A program made the translations under genes and the position numbers. Shown here in pieces: positions 7,789 through 17,310 of a stretch of DNA of 64,000 nt. Source of the stretch: a bacterium (lineage in GTDB: Bacteria > SZUA-182 > DTGQ01); contig JBFLZW010000002.1 in assembly GCA_040755755.1 (NCBI GenBank), forward strand, positions 1-64,000. The letters are read 5' to 3'. Every line of letters starts with the position of its first letter. Positions within the stretch are counted from its first letter, which is position 1. The notes beneath the pieces were generated by a model. It was not told the DNA's origin and made no database searches. It saw only the letters and a list, made by a program, of their open reading frames with translations.

Positions 7789-9030
7789 ATGGTGAATTTA
7801 AAAAAAGTCTTAACCTTTATTCTGGCTGGAGGCGCGGGGAAGCGGCTTTACCCGTTAACCAGAGATCGGGCCAAGCCGGCAGTCCCTTTTGGAGGCATTT
7901 ACCGGATCATCGACATTGTGCTGAGTAATTGCGTCAACTCCAATATCCGCCGCATTTATATCTTGCCCCAGTATAAATATGAATCCCTTGAGCGCCACCT
8001 TCGGCTGGGCTGGAATATCTTTTCGCCGGAGCTTGGAGAATTCATCATCTCGATCCCTCCGCAGATGAGAATCGATGAAAACTGGTATCAGGGCACAGCC
8101 AATGCCATCTTTCAGAACCTCTATACTCTCAACGAAGAAAATCCCGAGTATATCCTCATCCTTTCCGGTGATCACATTTATAAGATGAACTATGCGGAAA
8201 TGATTCAATACCACATCGACAAAAAGGCAGATATCACCGTGGCCGCCATTGAGGTTGAAAAACAGCAGGCTGCCCTGCAACTGGGAATCGTCGAGATTGA
8301 CGAGAATAACAAGATTATCGGCTTTGAGGAAAAGCCCCGTGATCCCAAAACGCTGCCTCATGACCCCAGCCTGTGCTTTGCTTCCATGGGAGTGTACGTA
8401 TTCACGACCAACGTGCTTCGCGAGGTCCTGAAAGAAGATGCCTGGAGGGAATCCGAACACGATTTTGGCAAGAACATTATTCCCATGTCCATTCCCAATC
8501 ATCAGGTGGTTGCGTATAATTTCAAGGACGAAAATAAAAAACATGCCAAATACTGGCGGGATGTCGGGACCATCGAGGCTTACTGGGAAGCCAATATGGA
8601 CCTGGTGTCCGTAAATCCGCTGTTTAACCTGTATGACCGGGAATGGCCTATGCGGACACACCATATCCAGGCACCTCCTGCCAAAACCGTGTTTGCGGAA
8701 GAATTCGGCGATGGGGAACGGCATGAGCCCCGCTTCGGGGTAGCTGTTGATTCGCTCATTTCTGAAGGGTGCATATTAAGTGGCGGACGGGTTCAGAATT
8801 CGGTGCTGTCACCGAATGTCTATATCCATAGCTACTCGTATATCTATCGATCGGTGCTGATGGAAGGGGTTGAGGTCGGCAGGTACTCCCGGATTCGAAA
8901 TGCCATCATTGATAAGGGGGTTATCATTCCCCCCAATACCACCATCGGCTACAACCTGGAAGAGGATGCAAAGAAATACACGGTCAGCGGTTCAGGGATC
9001 GTGGTTGTTCCCAAGAAAATGGAAATCTAG
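7789..9030 (+). CDS. glgC: glucose-1-phosphate adenylyltransferase
   Basis: 413 residues, the usual GlgC size. It makes ADP-glucose from ATP and glucose 1-phosphate, the committed step of glycogen synthesis. Seen: the nucleotide-binding LAGGAGKRLYPLT (12-24) with the AKPAVPFGG continuation (28-36), NWYQGTANA (98-106), the metal-binding SGDHIYKM (126-133), FEEKP (179-183) with the glucose-1-phosphate lysine, and YWRDVGTIEAYWEAN (255-269). The C-terminal 120 residues form a left-handed beta-helix with hexapeptide character. Other glycogen genes are absent from the window. An AGGGGAGAGAG stretch precedes the ATG. Confidence 0.95.
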   Translation: MVNLKKVLTFILAGGAGKRLYPLTRDRAKPAVPFGGIYRIIDIVLSNCVNSNIRRIYILPQYKYESLERHLRLGWNIFSPELGEFIISIPPQMRIDENWYQGTANAIFQNLYTLNEENPEYILILSGDHIYKMNYAEMIQYHIDKKADITVAAIEVEKQQAALQLGIVEIDENNKIIGFEEKPRDPKTLPHDPSLCFASMGVYVFTTNVLREVLKEDAWRESEHDFGKNIIPMSIPNHQVVAYNFKDENKKHAKYWRDVGTIEAYWEANMDLVSVNPLFNLYDREWPMRTHHIQAPPAKTVFAEEFGDGERHEPRFGVAVDSLISEGCILSGGRVQNSVLSPNVYIHSYSYIYRSVLMEGVEVGRYSRIRNAIIDKGVIIPPNTTIGYNLEEDAKKYTVSGSGIVVVPKKMEI

Positions 9031-9102
9031 CACTCTTATTCCGCTACTCCGCAGTCATCCCTCTCATGGTAGTCCTCTTGCCTTCACGGCGGTCATGATT
9101 AG

Positions 9103-9130
9103 TTGACAGAGGCAAAAAACAGGGTAAACT
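9103..9130 (+). promoter_or_regulatory. candidate sigma-70 promoter for the AlkP pair
   Basis: TTGACA at 9103-9108 and TAAACT at 9125-9130, spaced by 16 bp, precede the first phosphodiesterase gene by about 40 bp. Confidence 0.4.
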
Positions 9131-9169
9131 TTATCTTATTTTACCGGGAAACAGGAACGGAATTCACTG

Positions 9170-11308
9170 GTGACACGCAATCTTGGTGATTATGGTGATT
9201 ATGGAGATATGATAGAAAGAGTAAAAAAGTTTTCGGTTCGGGTCTTGGCATCGGTCGGGATTTTGTTTTCTCCTGTCCTGGTCCGGGAGGCAGCGGCTTA
9301 TATCGGTCCGGGAGCGGGAATCGCTTTCTTCAGCTCATTTTTCATTCTCCTGGCAACGTTTTCTCTCGCCCTGCTCGTCATTCTCTTCTGGCCGATCCGG
9401 ATGATCGTTCATGGGGTCAGGCATCGCTTCAAATACCGGAAATATTTTGACCAGAAGTCTCACCGCACGACCCAAAGGGTGGTTATCCTGGGTCTTGACG
9501 GAATGGACCCCGGGTTGACGGAAAAATTCATGCAGCAGGGGCTTTTGCCAAACTTTTCCGCACTGAAGGAAGAGGGCAGCTATACCCGCCTCCAGACCAC
9601 CTGTCCGGCTATTTCTCCGGTGGCCTGGTCCACCTTTGCCACCGGCATGACACCGGCCAGGCATGCTATTTTTGACTTTTTCACCCGCGATCCATCGACC
9701 TATCTGCCGGTCCTCTCTTCGGTAGATATTCGCAAATCCGAAGGCAGGTTCACGGGGCCGAAGATCAAATCTCTCAAAAAGGGGCGGGCTTTCTGGGAAA
9801 TCCTGGGAGATGTCGGCATTTCCAGCTCCATTATCCGGGTGCCGGTCACCTTTCCGCCGGTAAAATTCAACGGCAGGCTCCTGTCTGCCATGTGCGTTCC
9901 AGACCTTAAGGGAACTCAGGGGACTTTCTCCTTCTATACCACCCGTGATGACCGGCTGGAAAAGCGAACCGGGGGGGCATGTTTCAAAGTGGCAAAATCC
10001 AATGGTAAAATTTCCTCCTTCCTTTATGGGCCGGAGGATCCTTATAAGCAGGGCGCTCCGGAAAGCCAACTGCCCTTTGAGGTGATCCTGCCTCCGGGAG
10101 GCGGCGATGCGGAGCTGAGGGTTGCAGACCAGAAGTTTGCGCTCAAACAAAGAGAGTTTACTCCCTGGGTCCGGCTTCCTTTTCCCATCGGCAAGAAAAA
10201 AATCTATGGCCTGTGCCGGTTTATGCTTCTGGAAGCGGTGCCTGATTTTGAGCTGTACGTCACGCCGATCAATATCGATCCGGAAAGCCCCATCCTGCCG
10301 ATTTCACACCCCTTTGTCTACGCCATGTATCTTGCCCGGCTCATGAACAGTTATGCCACTCTGGGCCTGGCGGAAGACACCTGGGCTTTGAACGAGCGGG
10401 TCCTTGACGAGCAGGGTTTTCTGGACCAGACCTACGCGAATCACCGGGAGCGGGAAACGATGTTTTTCCATGAGCTGGACAAAGTGCGAAAAGGCGTTTG
10501 TGCCTGTGTCTTTGACACCACAGACCGGATTCAGCACATGTTCTGGCGGTATCTGGAAAAAGACCATCCTGCCCACCGGGCTGCCGGAAATCCGGGATAT
10601 GAAAAAACCATCGAGGAATTATATAAAAACATGGACGACCTGCTGGGCCGGGTGCGCCGGAAAATCGATGGCAATACCCTGCTGATGGTGATGTCCGACC
10701 ACGGATTCAAATCCTTCCGCCGGTGCGTTAATCTGAACTCCTGGCTCTACCTGAACCATTACCTGGCTCTGAAGGAAGGAGCCAAAGAGAGCGGTGAATG
10801 GTTTGCCCAGGTGGACTGGTCAAAAACGCGGGCCTATGCACTGGGGCTTGGAGGAGTTTTTATCAACCTCAAGGGGAGGGAATCACAGGGTATTGTTCAG
10901 CCGGGGACGGAGTTCAGGCAGCTCAAAGATGAGCTTTCAACCAGGCTGAGCGGCCTGAAAGATACTGCCCAGGGGATGGTGGCCGTTAACGAGGTCTATG
11001 ACTGCCAGCGCATCTATCATGGCCCCTATACTGACAATGGACCGGATCTGGTCATCGGCTACGCACAGGGGTATCGGATATCCTGGGACTCGGTGGTGGG
11101 CAAAGTCAATGACCTGGTCTTTGAAGATAATCTCAAGAGCTGGAGCGGTGATCACTGCATCGACCCCAAGGAAGTTCCGGGGGTTTTATTCACTAACCGC
11201 AAGAACACGGCCAGATCTGCCGGTATGGTTGACATTGCACCGACTATCCTGCGGGAATTCAACCTGCACGTCCCCCCGTCTATGGAAGGAAAGCCGCTCT
11301 TTGATTGA
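9170..11308 (+). CDS. membrane-anchored AlkP-superfamily phosphodiesterase, copy 1
   Basis: 712 residues from GTG 9170; an ATG at 9209 with a nearby GGAG is an equally possible start. Two hydrophobic segments (about 21-43 and 50-80, separated by the AAYIGPGAG motif) anchor it, followed by a type I phosphodiesterase/nucleotide pyrophosphatase domain in the alkaline phosphatase superfamily. Metal-site signatures: LGLDGMDPG (108-115, Asp110), the nucleophile segment SPVAWSTFATG (149-159), MSDHGFKSF and WSGDHCIDP near the C-terminus. Full set retained, so probably active on a phosphodiester or phosphonate. The substrate cannot be read. A paralogue follows 25 bp downstream. Confidence 0.85.
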   Translation: MTRNLGDYGDYGDMIERVKKFSVRVLASVGILFSPVLVREAAAYIGPGAGIAFFSSFFILLATFSLALLVILFWPIRMIVHGVRHRFKYRKYFDQKSHRTTQRVVILGLDGMDPGLTEKFMQQGLLPNFSALKEEGSYTRLQTTCPAISPVAWSTFATGMTPARHAIFDFFTRDPSTYLPVLSSVDIRKSEGRFTGPKIKSLKKGRAFWEILGDVGISSSIIRVPVTFPPVKFNGRLLSAMCVPDLKGTQGTFSFYTTRDDRLEKRTGGACFKVAKSNGKISSFLYGPEDPYKQGAPESQLPFEVILPPGGGDAELRVADQKFALKQREFTPWVRLPFPIGKKKIYGLCRFMLLEAVPDFELYVTPINIDPESPILPISHPFVYAMYLARLMNSYATLGLAEDTWALNERVLDEQGFLDQTYANHRERETMFFHELDKVRKGVCACVFDTTDRIQHMFWRYLEKDHPAHRAAGNPGYEKTIEELYKNMDDLLGRVRRKIDGNTLLMVMSDHGFKSFRRCVNLNSWLYLNHYLALKEGAKESGEWFAQVDWSKTRAYALGLGGVFINLKGRESQGIVQPGTEFRQLKDELSTRLSGLKDTAQGMVAVNEVYDCQRIYHGPYTDNGPDLVIGYAQGYRISWDSVVGKVNDLVFEDNLKSWSGDHCIDPKEVPGVLFTNRKNTARSAGMVDIAPTILREFNLHVPPSMEGKPLFD

Positions 11309-11333
11309 AATTGAAGGAGAATTAAGGAGAATT

Positions 11334-13340
11334 ATGGAAAGGAATATCGTGATTAGCAAGCAAAGAAAATATGCCTCCATATGCGGCCTGCTGAGATTCA
11401 TCGTGCTGGAGGGAGTGCTCCTCCTCGCTTTCTGCTCCTGCATCGGTTTGGCCGAGGCAGGCTCGAAGAAGATGATCGTTCTGGGATTTGACGGCATGGA
11501 TCCGCAATTACTGCAAAAATATATGGATGCGGGAAAGCTTCCCAACTTCAGGAAACTGGCTGAAACCGGGGACTTTAAGCCCCTTTCGACCACCATTCCG
11601 CCGCAGAGCCCGGTGGCCTGGGCCACCTTCATCACTGGCCAGGATCCAGGCGGCACCAATATTTATGACTTCATCGCCCGTGATCCCAATACCTACCTGC
11701 CGTACCTTTCCATCGGCGAAATCTGCCCTCCCAAAAAGGAGGTAAAGATCCCTCTTTTGAAATGGGTTGTGCCCATTTCCAAAGTCGAAGCAAAACTCTA
11801 CCGCAAGGGCAAAACCTTCTGGGAATACCTGGATGAGGTTTCCGTTCCATCCACGATCCTTCAGGTCCCCTCCAATTTTCCGCCGGTGCAGCACAAGGGG
11901 AAATCCTTGAGCGGGATGGGCACTCCGGATATCATCGGTACCTACGGAACCTTTCAGTTCTTTACCTCAAAGCCCGGAGAGGGCGGAGCGGAACAGGGCG
12001 GGCGGGTCTACCAGGTAGTAGTCAAAAACAACGTCATAGAAACCGAGATCCAGGGCCCGGTCAATACCTTCAAGGAAGAGCGCCCGATATCCACAATACC
12101 CTTAACCATTAAGCTCGATCCTAAAAACCCGATAGCCCGGCTGAAGTTTGACGACCAGGATATTATCCTGAAACAGGGTGCATGGACCGGATGGCTCCCC
12201 TTTACCTTTAAAATGAGTTTTTCCAGGGCCTGCGGGATCGGAAGGTTTTACCTTAAGCAGGTGCGGCCTGAGTTTCAGCTCTACTTAAGCCCCATCAACG
12301 TTGACCCCCGCCAGCCTCCGTTTGACATTTCCTGCCCACAAGAGTATGCCAAAGAGCTGGCGGAGCGGATCGGCCTGTTCCATACTCAGGGAATACCGGA
12401 AGATACCTGGGCCTTGAACGAAGGACGGCTGAATGAAGAAGAGTTCCTGGCACAGAGTGAAGTATCACAGCAGGAGCGGCTGAGAATGTACCGGCTTGAG
12501 CTGGCCAACCTGAAAAAGCAGAAAACCGGACTGCTCTTTTGCTATTTCTCGGCCACTGATACGATCCAGCACATGTTCACCGGCTATATGGACCCTCAAT
12601 TCCCCGGCTATACCGAAGAAAAAAATAAAAAGTATGGCCAGGTTATTCCCGATCTGTATCAGAAAATGGACCAGATTGTGGCTGAAACCCTGAAGCGGAT
12701 GGATCCGGGAACTACCCTGCTTATTCTTTCCGATCATGGCTTCGCTACCTACAGCCGATATTTTAATCTGAATACCTGGCTGCATCAGCAGGGCTATATG
12801 AAATTTATCGATGAATTCCAGAGAGTAAGCGGTGAGTTCTTTGAAAATGTGGACTGGAAACGCACCAGGGCTTATGCCATGGGCCTGAACGCCCTCTATA
12901 TCAACCTGAAGGGGAGGGAGGTCCAGGGGATTGTCAATCCGGCTCAAAAAACCGCCCTGCTGGAAGAGATTCGAAAAGGATTATTGAATTACCGGGATCC
13001 TGAAAACGGCCAGCAGGTCATCAGCCATGTGGATATACCGGAGAAAGCCTACCGGGGGAAATACCGCAATAGTGCCCCTGACCTGATCATCGGCTATAAC
13101 CGGGGATACCGGGCCTCCTGGTGGACAGCCCTGGGACAGGCTCCGGAAGATATCATGGGGGACAATACCACCAAGTGGAGCGGCGATCACTGCATTGCCG
13201 GACAACTGGTTCCGGGTATCGTGCTGGCCAATAAGAAAATCAAAGTCAATGATCCGGCCATCATCGACCTGGCACCCACGATCCTGAACGAGTTCAAGGT
13301 GGGCAAAAAACCGGAGATGACCGGACGGGTGATATTTTAG
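11334..13340 (+). CDS. exported AlkP-superfamily phosphodiesterase, copy 2
   Basis: 668 residues from ATG 11334, which has an AAGGAGAATT site; the frame stays open much further upstream, but that would overlap copy 1. A signal peptide (hydrophobic 19-40, cleavage after GLAEA) replaces the double anchor of copy 1, so this copy is likely soluble or periplasmic. The catalytic domain parallels copy 1: LGFDGMDPQ (50-58), SPVAWATFITG (92-102), LSDHGFATY and WSGDHCIAG. Both share an insert of about 200 residues between the nucleophile and the later metal ligands. Tandem duplication with divergence of the membrane signal is inferred. Confidence 0.85.
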   Translation: MERNIVISKQRKYASICGLLRFIVLEGVLLLAFCSCIGLAEAGSKKMIVLGFDGMDPQLLQKYMDAGKLPNFRKLAETGDFKPLSTTIPPQSPVAWATFITGQDPGGTNIYDFIARDPNTYLPYLSIGEICPPKKEVKIPLLKWVVPISKVEAKLYRKGKTFWEYLDEVSVPSTILQVPSNFPPVQHKGKSLSGMGTPDIIGTYGTFQFFTSKPGEGGAEQGGRVYQVVVKNNVIETEIQGPVNTFKEERPISTIPLTIKLDPKNPIARLKFDDQDIILKQGAWTGWLPFTFKMSFSRACGIGRFYLKQVRPEFQLYLSPINVDPRQPPFDISCPQEYAKELAERIGLFHTQGIPEDTWALNEGRLNEEEFLAQSEVSQQERLRMYRLELANLKKQKTGLLFCYFSATDTIQHMFTGYMDPQFPGYTEEKNKKYGQVIPDLYQKMDQIVAETLKRMDPGTTLLILSDHGFATYSRYFNLNTWLHQQGYMKFIDEFQRVSGEFFENVDWKRTRAYAMGLNALYINLKGREVQGIVNPAQKTALLEEIRKGLLNYRDPENGQQVISHVDIPEKAYRGKYRNSAPDLIIGYNRGYRASWWTALGQAPEDIMGDNTTKWSGDHCIAGQLVPGIVLANKKIKVNDPAIIDLAPTILNEFKVGKKPEMTGRVIF

Positions 13341-13496
13341 GGGGGGATAATGGGGCTGGGGGCCAGCGCCCAGTGCCAAGTGGGTAGATCGGATATCTTG
13401 GTGGCAGGTATCCGAAAGATAAAGTATAAGATATTGTATAGCAATAGCAGGGCATTCTCAGGCCTAATGAGCACAGGAGTAAGGGAGCAGGAGAAT

Positions 13497-14393
13497 ATGC
13501 GCTTTCTCAATCCCAAGACGGATTTTGCCTTCAAGAAGATATTCGGCAGCAGGCAGAGTAAGGATATTCTGATTTCCTTTATCAATGCCATGCTGCGCTT
13601 CAGCCCTGAGCATGAGATTATCAACCTGACGATTATTGACCCTTATCAGGCACCACAGATCAAGGGAATGAAGGATACCTGCCTGGATGTCAAGGCCAGA
13701 AGCAAAGACGGCAGAGAGATTATCATCGAGATGCAGGTATTGAATGTGGCTGGCTTTGAGAAGAGGATTCTCTACAATGCAGCCAAATCCTATTCCAACC
13801 AACTGGATGAGGGAGACGATTACCCCAAGCTCAATCCGGTCATAGCCCTTACCATTACTGACTTTATCATGTTCGATGAGCCGAAGATCATCAGTAAATT
13901 CTGCCTCACGGAAAAGGATGATTTTTTCCCCTGTCTCAATTCCGATCTTGAGCTGGTATTCGTTGAGCTGCCAAAGTTTGATAAGACCGAAGAGCAGTTA
14001 GCCGATATCACCGACAAATGGCTATATTTCCTGAAGCATGCGCGCTCACTGGATATTGTCCCGCATACCCTGAAAGTCGAGAAGCCCATATCCAAAGCCT
14101 TCAAGATAGCCAATAAGGCCAACCTGACCCGTGAGGAACTTGATGATCAGGAACGGCGGGAGATGTTCATCCAGGACCAGCGGGGAGCAATTGCCAAAGC
14201 GGATGAACAGGGATTTAAGCGGGGACTCCTTGAAGCTATCTCCCTGGGGTTGGAGCTCAAGTTTGGCAGGGAATGCCTGCAACTTTATGATCGGATCAGC
14301 AGGATGGATTCAGTTGAACAGTTAGAAAAGATTAATGAAGCGATAAGAACAGCATCAAGCTGTAAGGAAATAGAGAATTTAATCTTAAGGTAA
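13497..14393 (+). CDS. Rpn-family PD-(D/E)XK nuclease / transposase-like protein
   Basis: 298 residues starting at ATG 13497 with a GGGAGCAGGAG site. It opens with MRFLNPKTDFAFKKIFGS, the hallmark of the Rpn / PDDEXK_2 family (recombination-promoting nucleases once annotated as transposases). The nuclease core is visible as LDVKARSKDGREIIIEMQV (Asp, then Glu-x-Gln after a beta hairpin, about 60-78). The C-terminal region (residues about 225-298) is charged and helical, with the ELKFGRE and DRISRMDSVEQL segments usual for the family. No inverted repeats or target-site duplication were seen, so mobility is not shown. It starts the accessory stretch that interrupts the AlkP neighbourhood. Confidence 0.85.
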   Translation: MRFLNPKTDFAFKKIFGSRQSKDILISFINAMLRFSPEHEIINLTIIDPYQAPQIKGMKDTCLDVKARSKDGREIIIEMQVLNVAGFEKRILYNAAKSYSNQLDEGDDYPKLNPVIALTITDFIMFDEPKIISKFCLTEKDDFFPCLNSDLELVFVELPKFDKTEEQLADITDKWLYFLKHARSLDIVPHTLKVEKPISKAFKIANKANLTREELDDQERREMFIQDQRGAIAKADEQGFKRGLLEAISLGLELKFGRECLQLYDRISRMDSVEQLEKINEAIRTASSCKEIENLILR

Positions 14394-14493
14394 CGGAGAC
14401 TCCACAAGGGACTTGGCATTCCGTAGAAATCCTGAGACTCGGTAAGATCAGTTAAGTGCAACAAAGGCCGAGCCGGGCAAGGGAGAAAGCAAA

Positions 14494-14820
14494 TTGCCTA
14501 TAGATACGGAGATAAACCTTATCGTCAATACAATTATCGAGAGACTATCTCCTGAAAAAATCGTACTTTTTGGTTCTTATGCCTATGGACAACCTACTCA
14601 GGATAGTGATCTTGACATTCTTGTAGTAGTTCAAAAGCATGATCAGCCAAGGTATAAGAGGGCACGGGAAATCAGAAAGTGTTTATGGGGTAAGGTTTCG
14701 GTTCCAAAGGATATATTAATCTATACGGTTGATGAGATACGGGAATGGGAAAATGTAAAACAGGCCTTTATAACCTCGATCTTGGAGCGAGGAAAGGTGC
14801 TGTATGAAAAAAAGGGCTGA
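14494..14820 (+). CDS. mntA: MntA-type nucleotidyltransferase antitoxin
   Basis: 108 residues from a TTG start preceded by AGGGAGAAAG. It is a minimal nucleotidyltransferase: FGSYAYGQPTQDSDLDILVV contains Gly27-Ser28, ten residues, then Asp39-x-Asp41, the GSX10DXD motif of MntA proteins that AMPylate and neutralise their HEPN toxin. The stop overlaps the start of the HEPN gene by 17 bp, typical for type VII MntA/HepT modules. The order (antitoxin first) and sizes match. An intact, probably functional module is inferred. Confidence 0.85.
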   Translation: MPIDTEINLIVNTIIERLSPEKIVLFGSYAYGQPTQDSDLDILVVVQKHDQPRYKRAREIRKCLWGKVSVPKDILIYTVDEIREWENVKQAFITSILERGKVLYEKKG

Positions 14821-15205
14821 CCTGGTAAAAGAATGGTTCACCAAGGCTGACCATGATTTAATAGCAGCAGGATCACTGCTCAAAGCAGAAGAACCATTAA
14901 ACGATGTAATTGCATTTCATTGCCAGCAGGCAGTTGAAAAGTATCTTAAAGGATACATGATACATCTTGGTTTGGCATTTACCAAAACTCATGAAATAGG
15001 AGGTCTTATAGCCGTAATAGAGGGAAAAGACCCTGAGATTACATACCTTAAAGAGGGGGCTGATGCACTTACTGATTATGCTGTTGAGATAAGATATCCG
15101 GAAAGTCACCTCACACCCTCTCAGGAGGAAATTAAGGCTGCTATTGAAATTGTACAAGAAGTTCAAGCTTATGTGAGAAGTAAGATAAGCGAGGCAAAAA
15201 GCTGA
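14804..15205 (+). CDS. hepT: HEPN-domain toxin (HepT-like RNase)
   Basis: 133 residues. HEPN hallmarks: WFTKADHDLIAA at 11-22, FHCQQAVEKYLKGY (38-51) and the catalytic R-X4-H motif RYPESH (Arg97 to His102), which in HepT cleaves RNA, notably tRNA, and is silenced by AMPylation of a nearby Tyr. It overlaps the upstream MNT gene and is translationally coupled to it. No anomalies. Confidence 0.85.
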   Translation: MKKRADLVKEWFTKADHDLIAAGSLLKAEEPLNDVIAFHCQQAVEKYLKGYMIHLGLAFTKTHEIGGLIAVIEGKDPEITYLKEGADALTDYAVEIRYPESHLTPSQEEIKAAIEIVQEVQAYVRSKISEAKS

Positions 15206-15218
15206 AGAGGTGTTCGCT

Positions 15219-15413
15219 ATGTTTGGAAGCAAGGTAAAAATCGATAAGGACTTGTTAAAACGCGCCGAAGAATATGCCAGCCGCAAAGGTTATCCTTCAG
15301 TAGAAGAATTCATCAGTCATGTGCTGGAAAAGGAAATGCGGGCGGAAGATGAATCCTCCGAATCGCAGGAAGAATTGAAGAAAAAATTACAGGGATTAGG
15401 CTATATTTCCTGA
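15219..15413 (+). CDS. small ribbon-helix-helix-like protein
   Basis: 64 residues from ATG 15219 (GAAGAGG site 9-10 bp upstream); an in-frame GTG at 15210 is too close to the site. It begins MFGSKVKIDKDLLKRAEEYA, then RKGYPSVEEFISHVLEKEM, the strand-helix-helix pattern of Arc/CopG-type proteins, and ends LKKKLQGLGYIS. A similar small protein occurs near AlkP-superfamily genes in some anaerobes (from memory, not checked), so it may belong with the phosphodiesterase pair and not with the adjacent HEPN/MNT genes. DNA binding is a guess. Confidence 0.6.
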   Translation: MFGSKVKIDKDLLKRAEEYASRKGYPSVEEFISHVLEKEMRAEDESSESQEELKKKLQGLGYIS

Positions 15414-15448
15414 TAGCAGGCTTTATCGCTACGCTCGTGTAGAGAGTA

Positions 15449-17296
15449 ATGTTAGCAAGAAAGGCAGAATTAATGCCTAAAGAAGATCAGTTAGGTAATA
15501 AATGCTTTCTCGCTTTACCATTTACCCAGAACTTTGTTCCCGTGCGAGAGGCTATTATTGCAGGTGCAAAGCAAGCCGGGTTTCAGGTTGTATCTCTCGA
15601 TCAAGGTCCCGTTTTACCAAGCGGTACCATTCGAGAAGCAATTATCGGCGAACTCACGCAGGCTGATTGCATTATTGCTGACATAACGGATCGCAATCCC
15701 AATATTTTTTTTGAATTAGGTCTGGCACAGGCAATGGGCAAGGGATTGCTTCTTATATCTCGAGAAAAGAACTTCAATGATATACCATTCGATCTTCGAG
15801 AATTCCGGGTAATTATTTATAGTTATGATTCAGTAAGCCTTGACAGTCTATCAAAAAAAATTAGCCTTTCTCTTCGCGAATACCGTCGCTTTCCTCGCCC
15901 TTCCATTATTTATCCTGGGTTTTCATATTCATCGCCATTCTTCATTGAGTGGGAGCTGTTGAGCGAAAGAGAGGTGGAGAACCTTTGTCGTGAGCTATTG
16001 GCACAAATGGGATTTCAGCGACTTGAATGGGGTAAAATTTCACCGGAAGTTGATTTGGTTGCGGAAATTCCAAAAAAAGATCCTGATGGCTATGAATATC
16101 GAGAGCTCTGGCTAATTTCAATGGGACTTCACGCGCCAGTTGAAATTTTGCTGGAGATAATTACTCATGATCCTGATTTTCTTATTCATCGTGTAAAAAA
16201 ATATTCAGAGCAATTTGATAAATATTTTAGCAAAGCCATTGAAGCCCCAGTTACGTTCCTCTTTATCACTTACCGCAAGGATTCGAAGCTAGAGGAATTT
16301 AAAGAACTTCGTGAGCGCCTTGAGAAACGCCGTCAAAAAGGGCTGCCTGGACACAACCTCCGTATTCGGGTTTGGGACCAGGAATACCTTACTTCTCTCA
16401 TCCATCGATTTCCACAAATCGGGTATAAATACTTCTCCGACCAGGGAAGAATTCGTTCTAAAACGAGAAAGTCCTATGAGGAATTATACAAAGAGAATTC
16501 TAACTTATTGGCTAATCAAACAAAACTTATTACTGACCTTGAAGGAGAGAAAAACAGGAGAATACGTGCTGAAAGGGATGCGGTCTGGAAGGATATCTCC
16601 TTTTCCGCAGCCCATAAAATCGGTAATCCTATCTTTGCTATAGAAACTGATCTCGATCCATTAGTTAAAAGGATTCGAGAGCAAAGAATTGATGAGGTGG
16701 AAGAAGTTGTAAAAAATATTCATTCCTCAGTCGAAAAGGCAAAAGCATTCGTTGAGCAGTTCAAATCCTTAGCACGTGCTCAAGAAATCAAACCAATTTC
16801 TACTCTTTTATATCCTATCCTCGAAGATGCATGTCGTTCTCTCTGTAGCAAAGATATCTCGTGCAAAATAGAATGCTCACCAGAATTGGCTGTCCTGGCA
16901 GACCCTGAGAGATTGGCCGAATGCTTCGATGAATTGGTTGCGAATGCGGCACATTGGTTTGATAAGCCAGAAAAAAAGATTGAAATAAAGACTGTTTATC
17001 CAGTTCCAGAACCGTTGCCGAGTTTTGTTGATTCCAGTAAGATATACGTTTTAGTCCATGTAAAAGACAATGGCTGCGGGATTCCAATTCTTAACAAACA
17101 AAAAATCTTTGATGCCTTCTTTACTACCTATGACCATGGTACAGGCCTGGGTTTAGCTTTGGTGCGACGTATCATTGATGGACATGGAGGCGGGATCATT
17201 GAAACTGGCATTCCTAATCAGGGAGCTGATTTTGAGGTTTACCTTCCTCTTCCTGATCAGAAGAATAATGAGAGCAAATCTTCTTTGAATATTTGA
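15449..17296 (+). CDS. TIR/deoxyribosyltransferase-like domain fused to a histidine kinase
   Basis: 615 residues (ATG 15449; ATG 15473 with AAAGG upstream is an alternative start). Three parts are visible. Residues about 17-150: an NDT/TIR-like Rossmann-type domain with CFLALPF, DCIIADITDRNPNIFFELGLA and Glu89 at the position of the catalytic glutamate. Residues about 165-330: a region with restriction-endonuclease-like character (REVENLCRELLAQMGF, then VDLVAE), of uncertain fold. Residues 345-605: a coiled coil, then a histidine kinase with H-box FSAAHKIGNPIFAIE (His389), N-box ECFDELVANA (Asn499), and G boxes VKDNGCGIP and GTGLGLALV. No membrane segment, so a cytosolic sensor. It ends just before its response regulator gene. 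The N-terminal domain may bind or cleave a nucleotide or NAD; that is inference. Confidence 0.85.
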   Translation: MLARKAELMPKEDQLGNKCFLALPFTQNFVPVREAIIAGAKQAGFQVVSLDQGPVLPSGTIREAIIGELTQADCIIADITDRNPNIFFELGLAQAMGKGLLLISREKNFNDIPFDLREFRVIIYSYDSVSLDSLSKKISLSLREYRRFPRPSIIYPGFSYSSPFFIEWELLSEREVENLCRELLAQMGFQRLEWGKISPEVDLVAEIPKKDPDGYEYRELWLISMGLHAPVEILLEIITHDPDFLIHRVKKYSEQFDKYFSKAIEAPVTFLFITYRKDSKLEEFKELRERLEKRRQKGLPGHNLRIRVWDQEYLTSLIHRFPQIGYKYFSDQGRIRSKTRKSYEELYKENSNLLANQTKLITDLEGEKNRRIRAERDAVWKDISFSAAHKIGNPIFAIETDLDPLVKRIREQRIDEVEEVVKNIHSSVEKAKAFVEQFKSLARAQEIKPISTLLYPILEDACRSLCSKDISCKIECSPELAVLADPERLAECFDELVANAAHWFDKPEKKIEIKTVYPVPEPLPSFVDSSKIYVLVHVKDNGCGIPILNKQKIFDAFFTTYDHGTGLGLALVRRIIDGHGGGIIETGIPNQGADFEVYLPLPDQKNNESKSSLNI

Positions 17297-17310
17297 AAAG
17301 GAGAAAAAAA

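Noticed and set aside
10998-11333. In-frame N-terminal extension of the second AlkP gene
   Set aside because: It overlaps the first AlkP gene, lacks a ribosome site and would hide the signal peptide; ATG 11334 is better.
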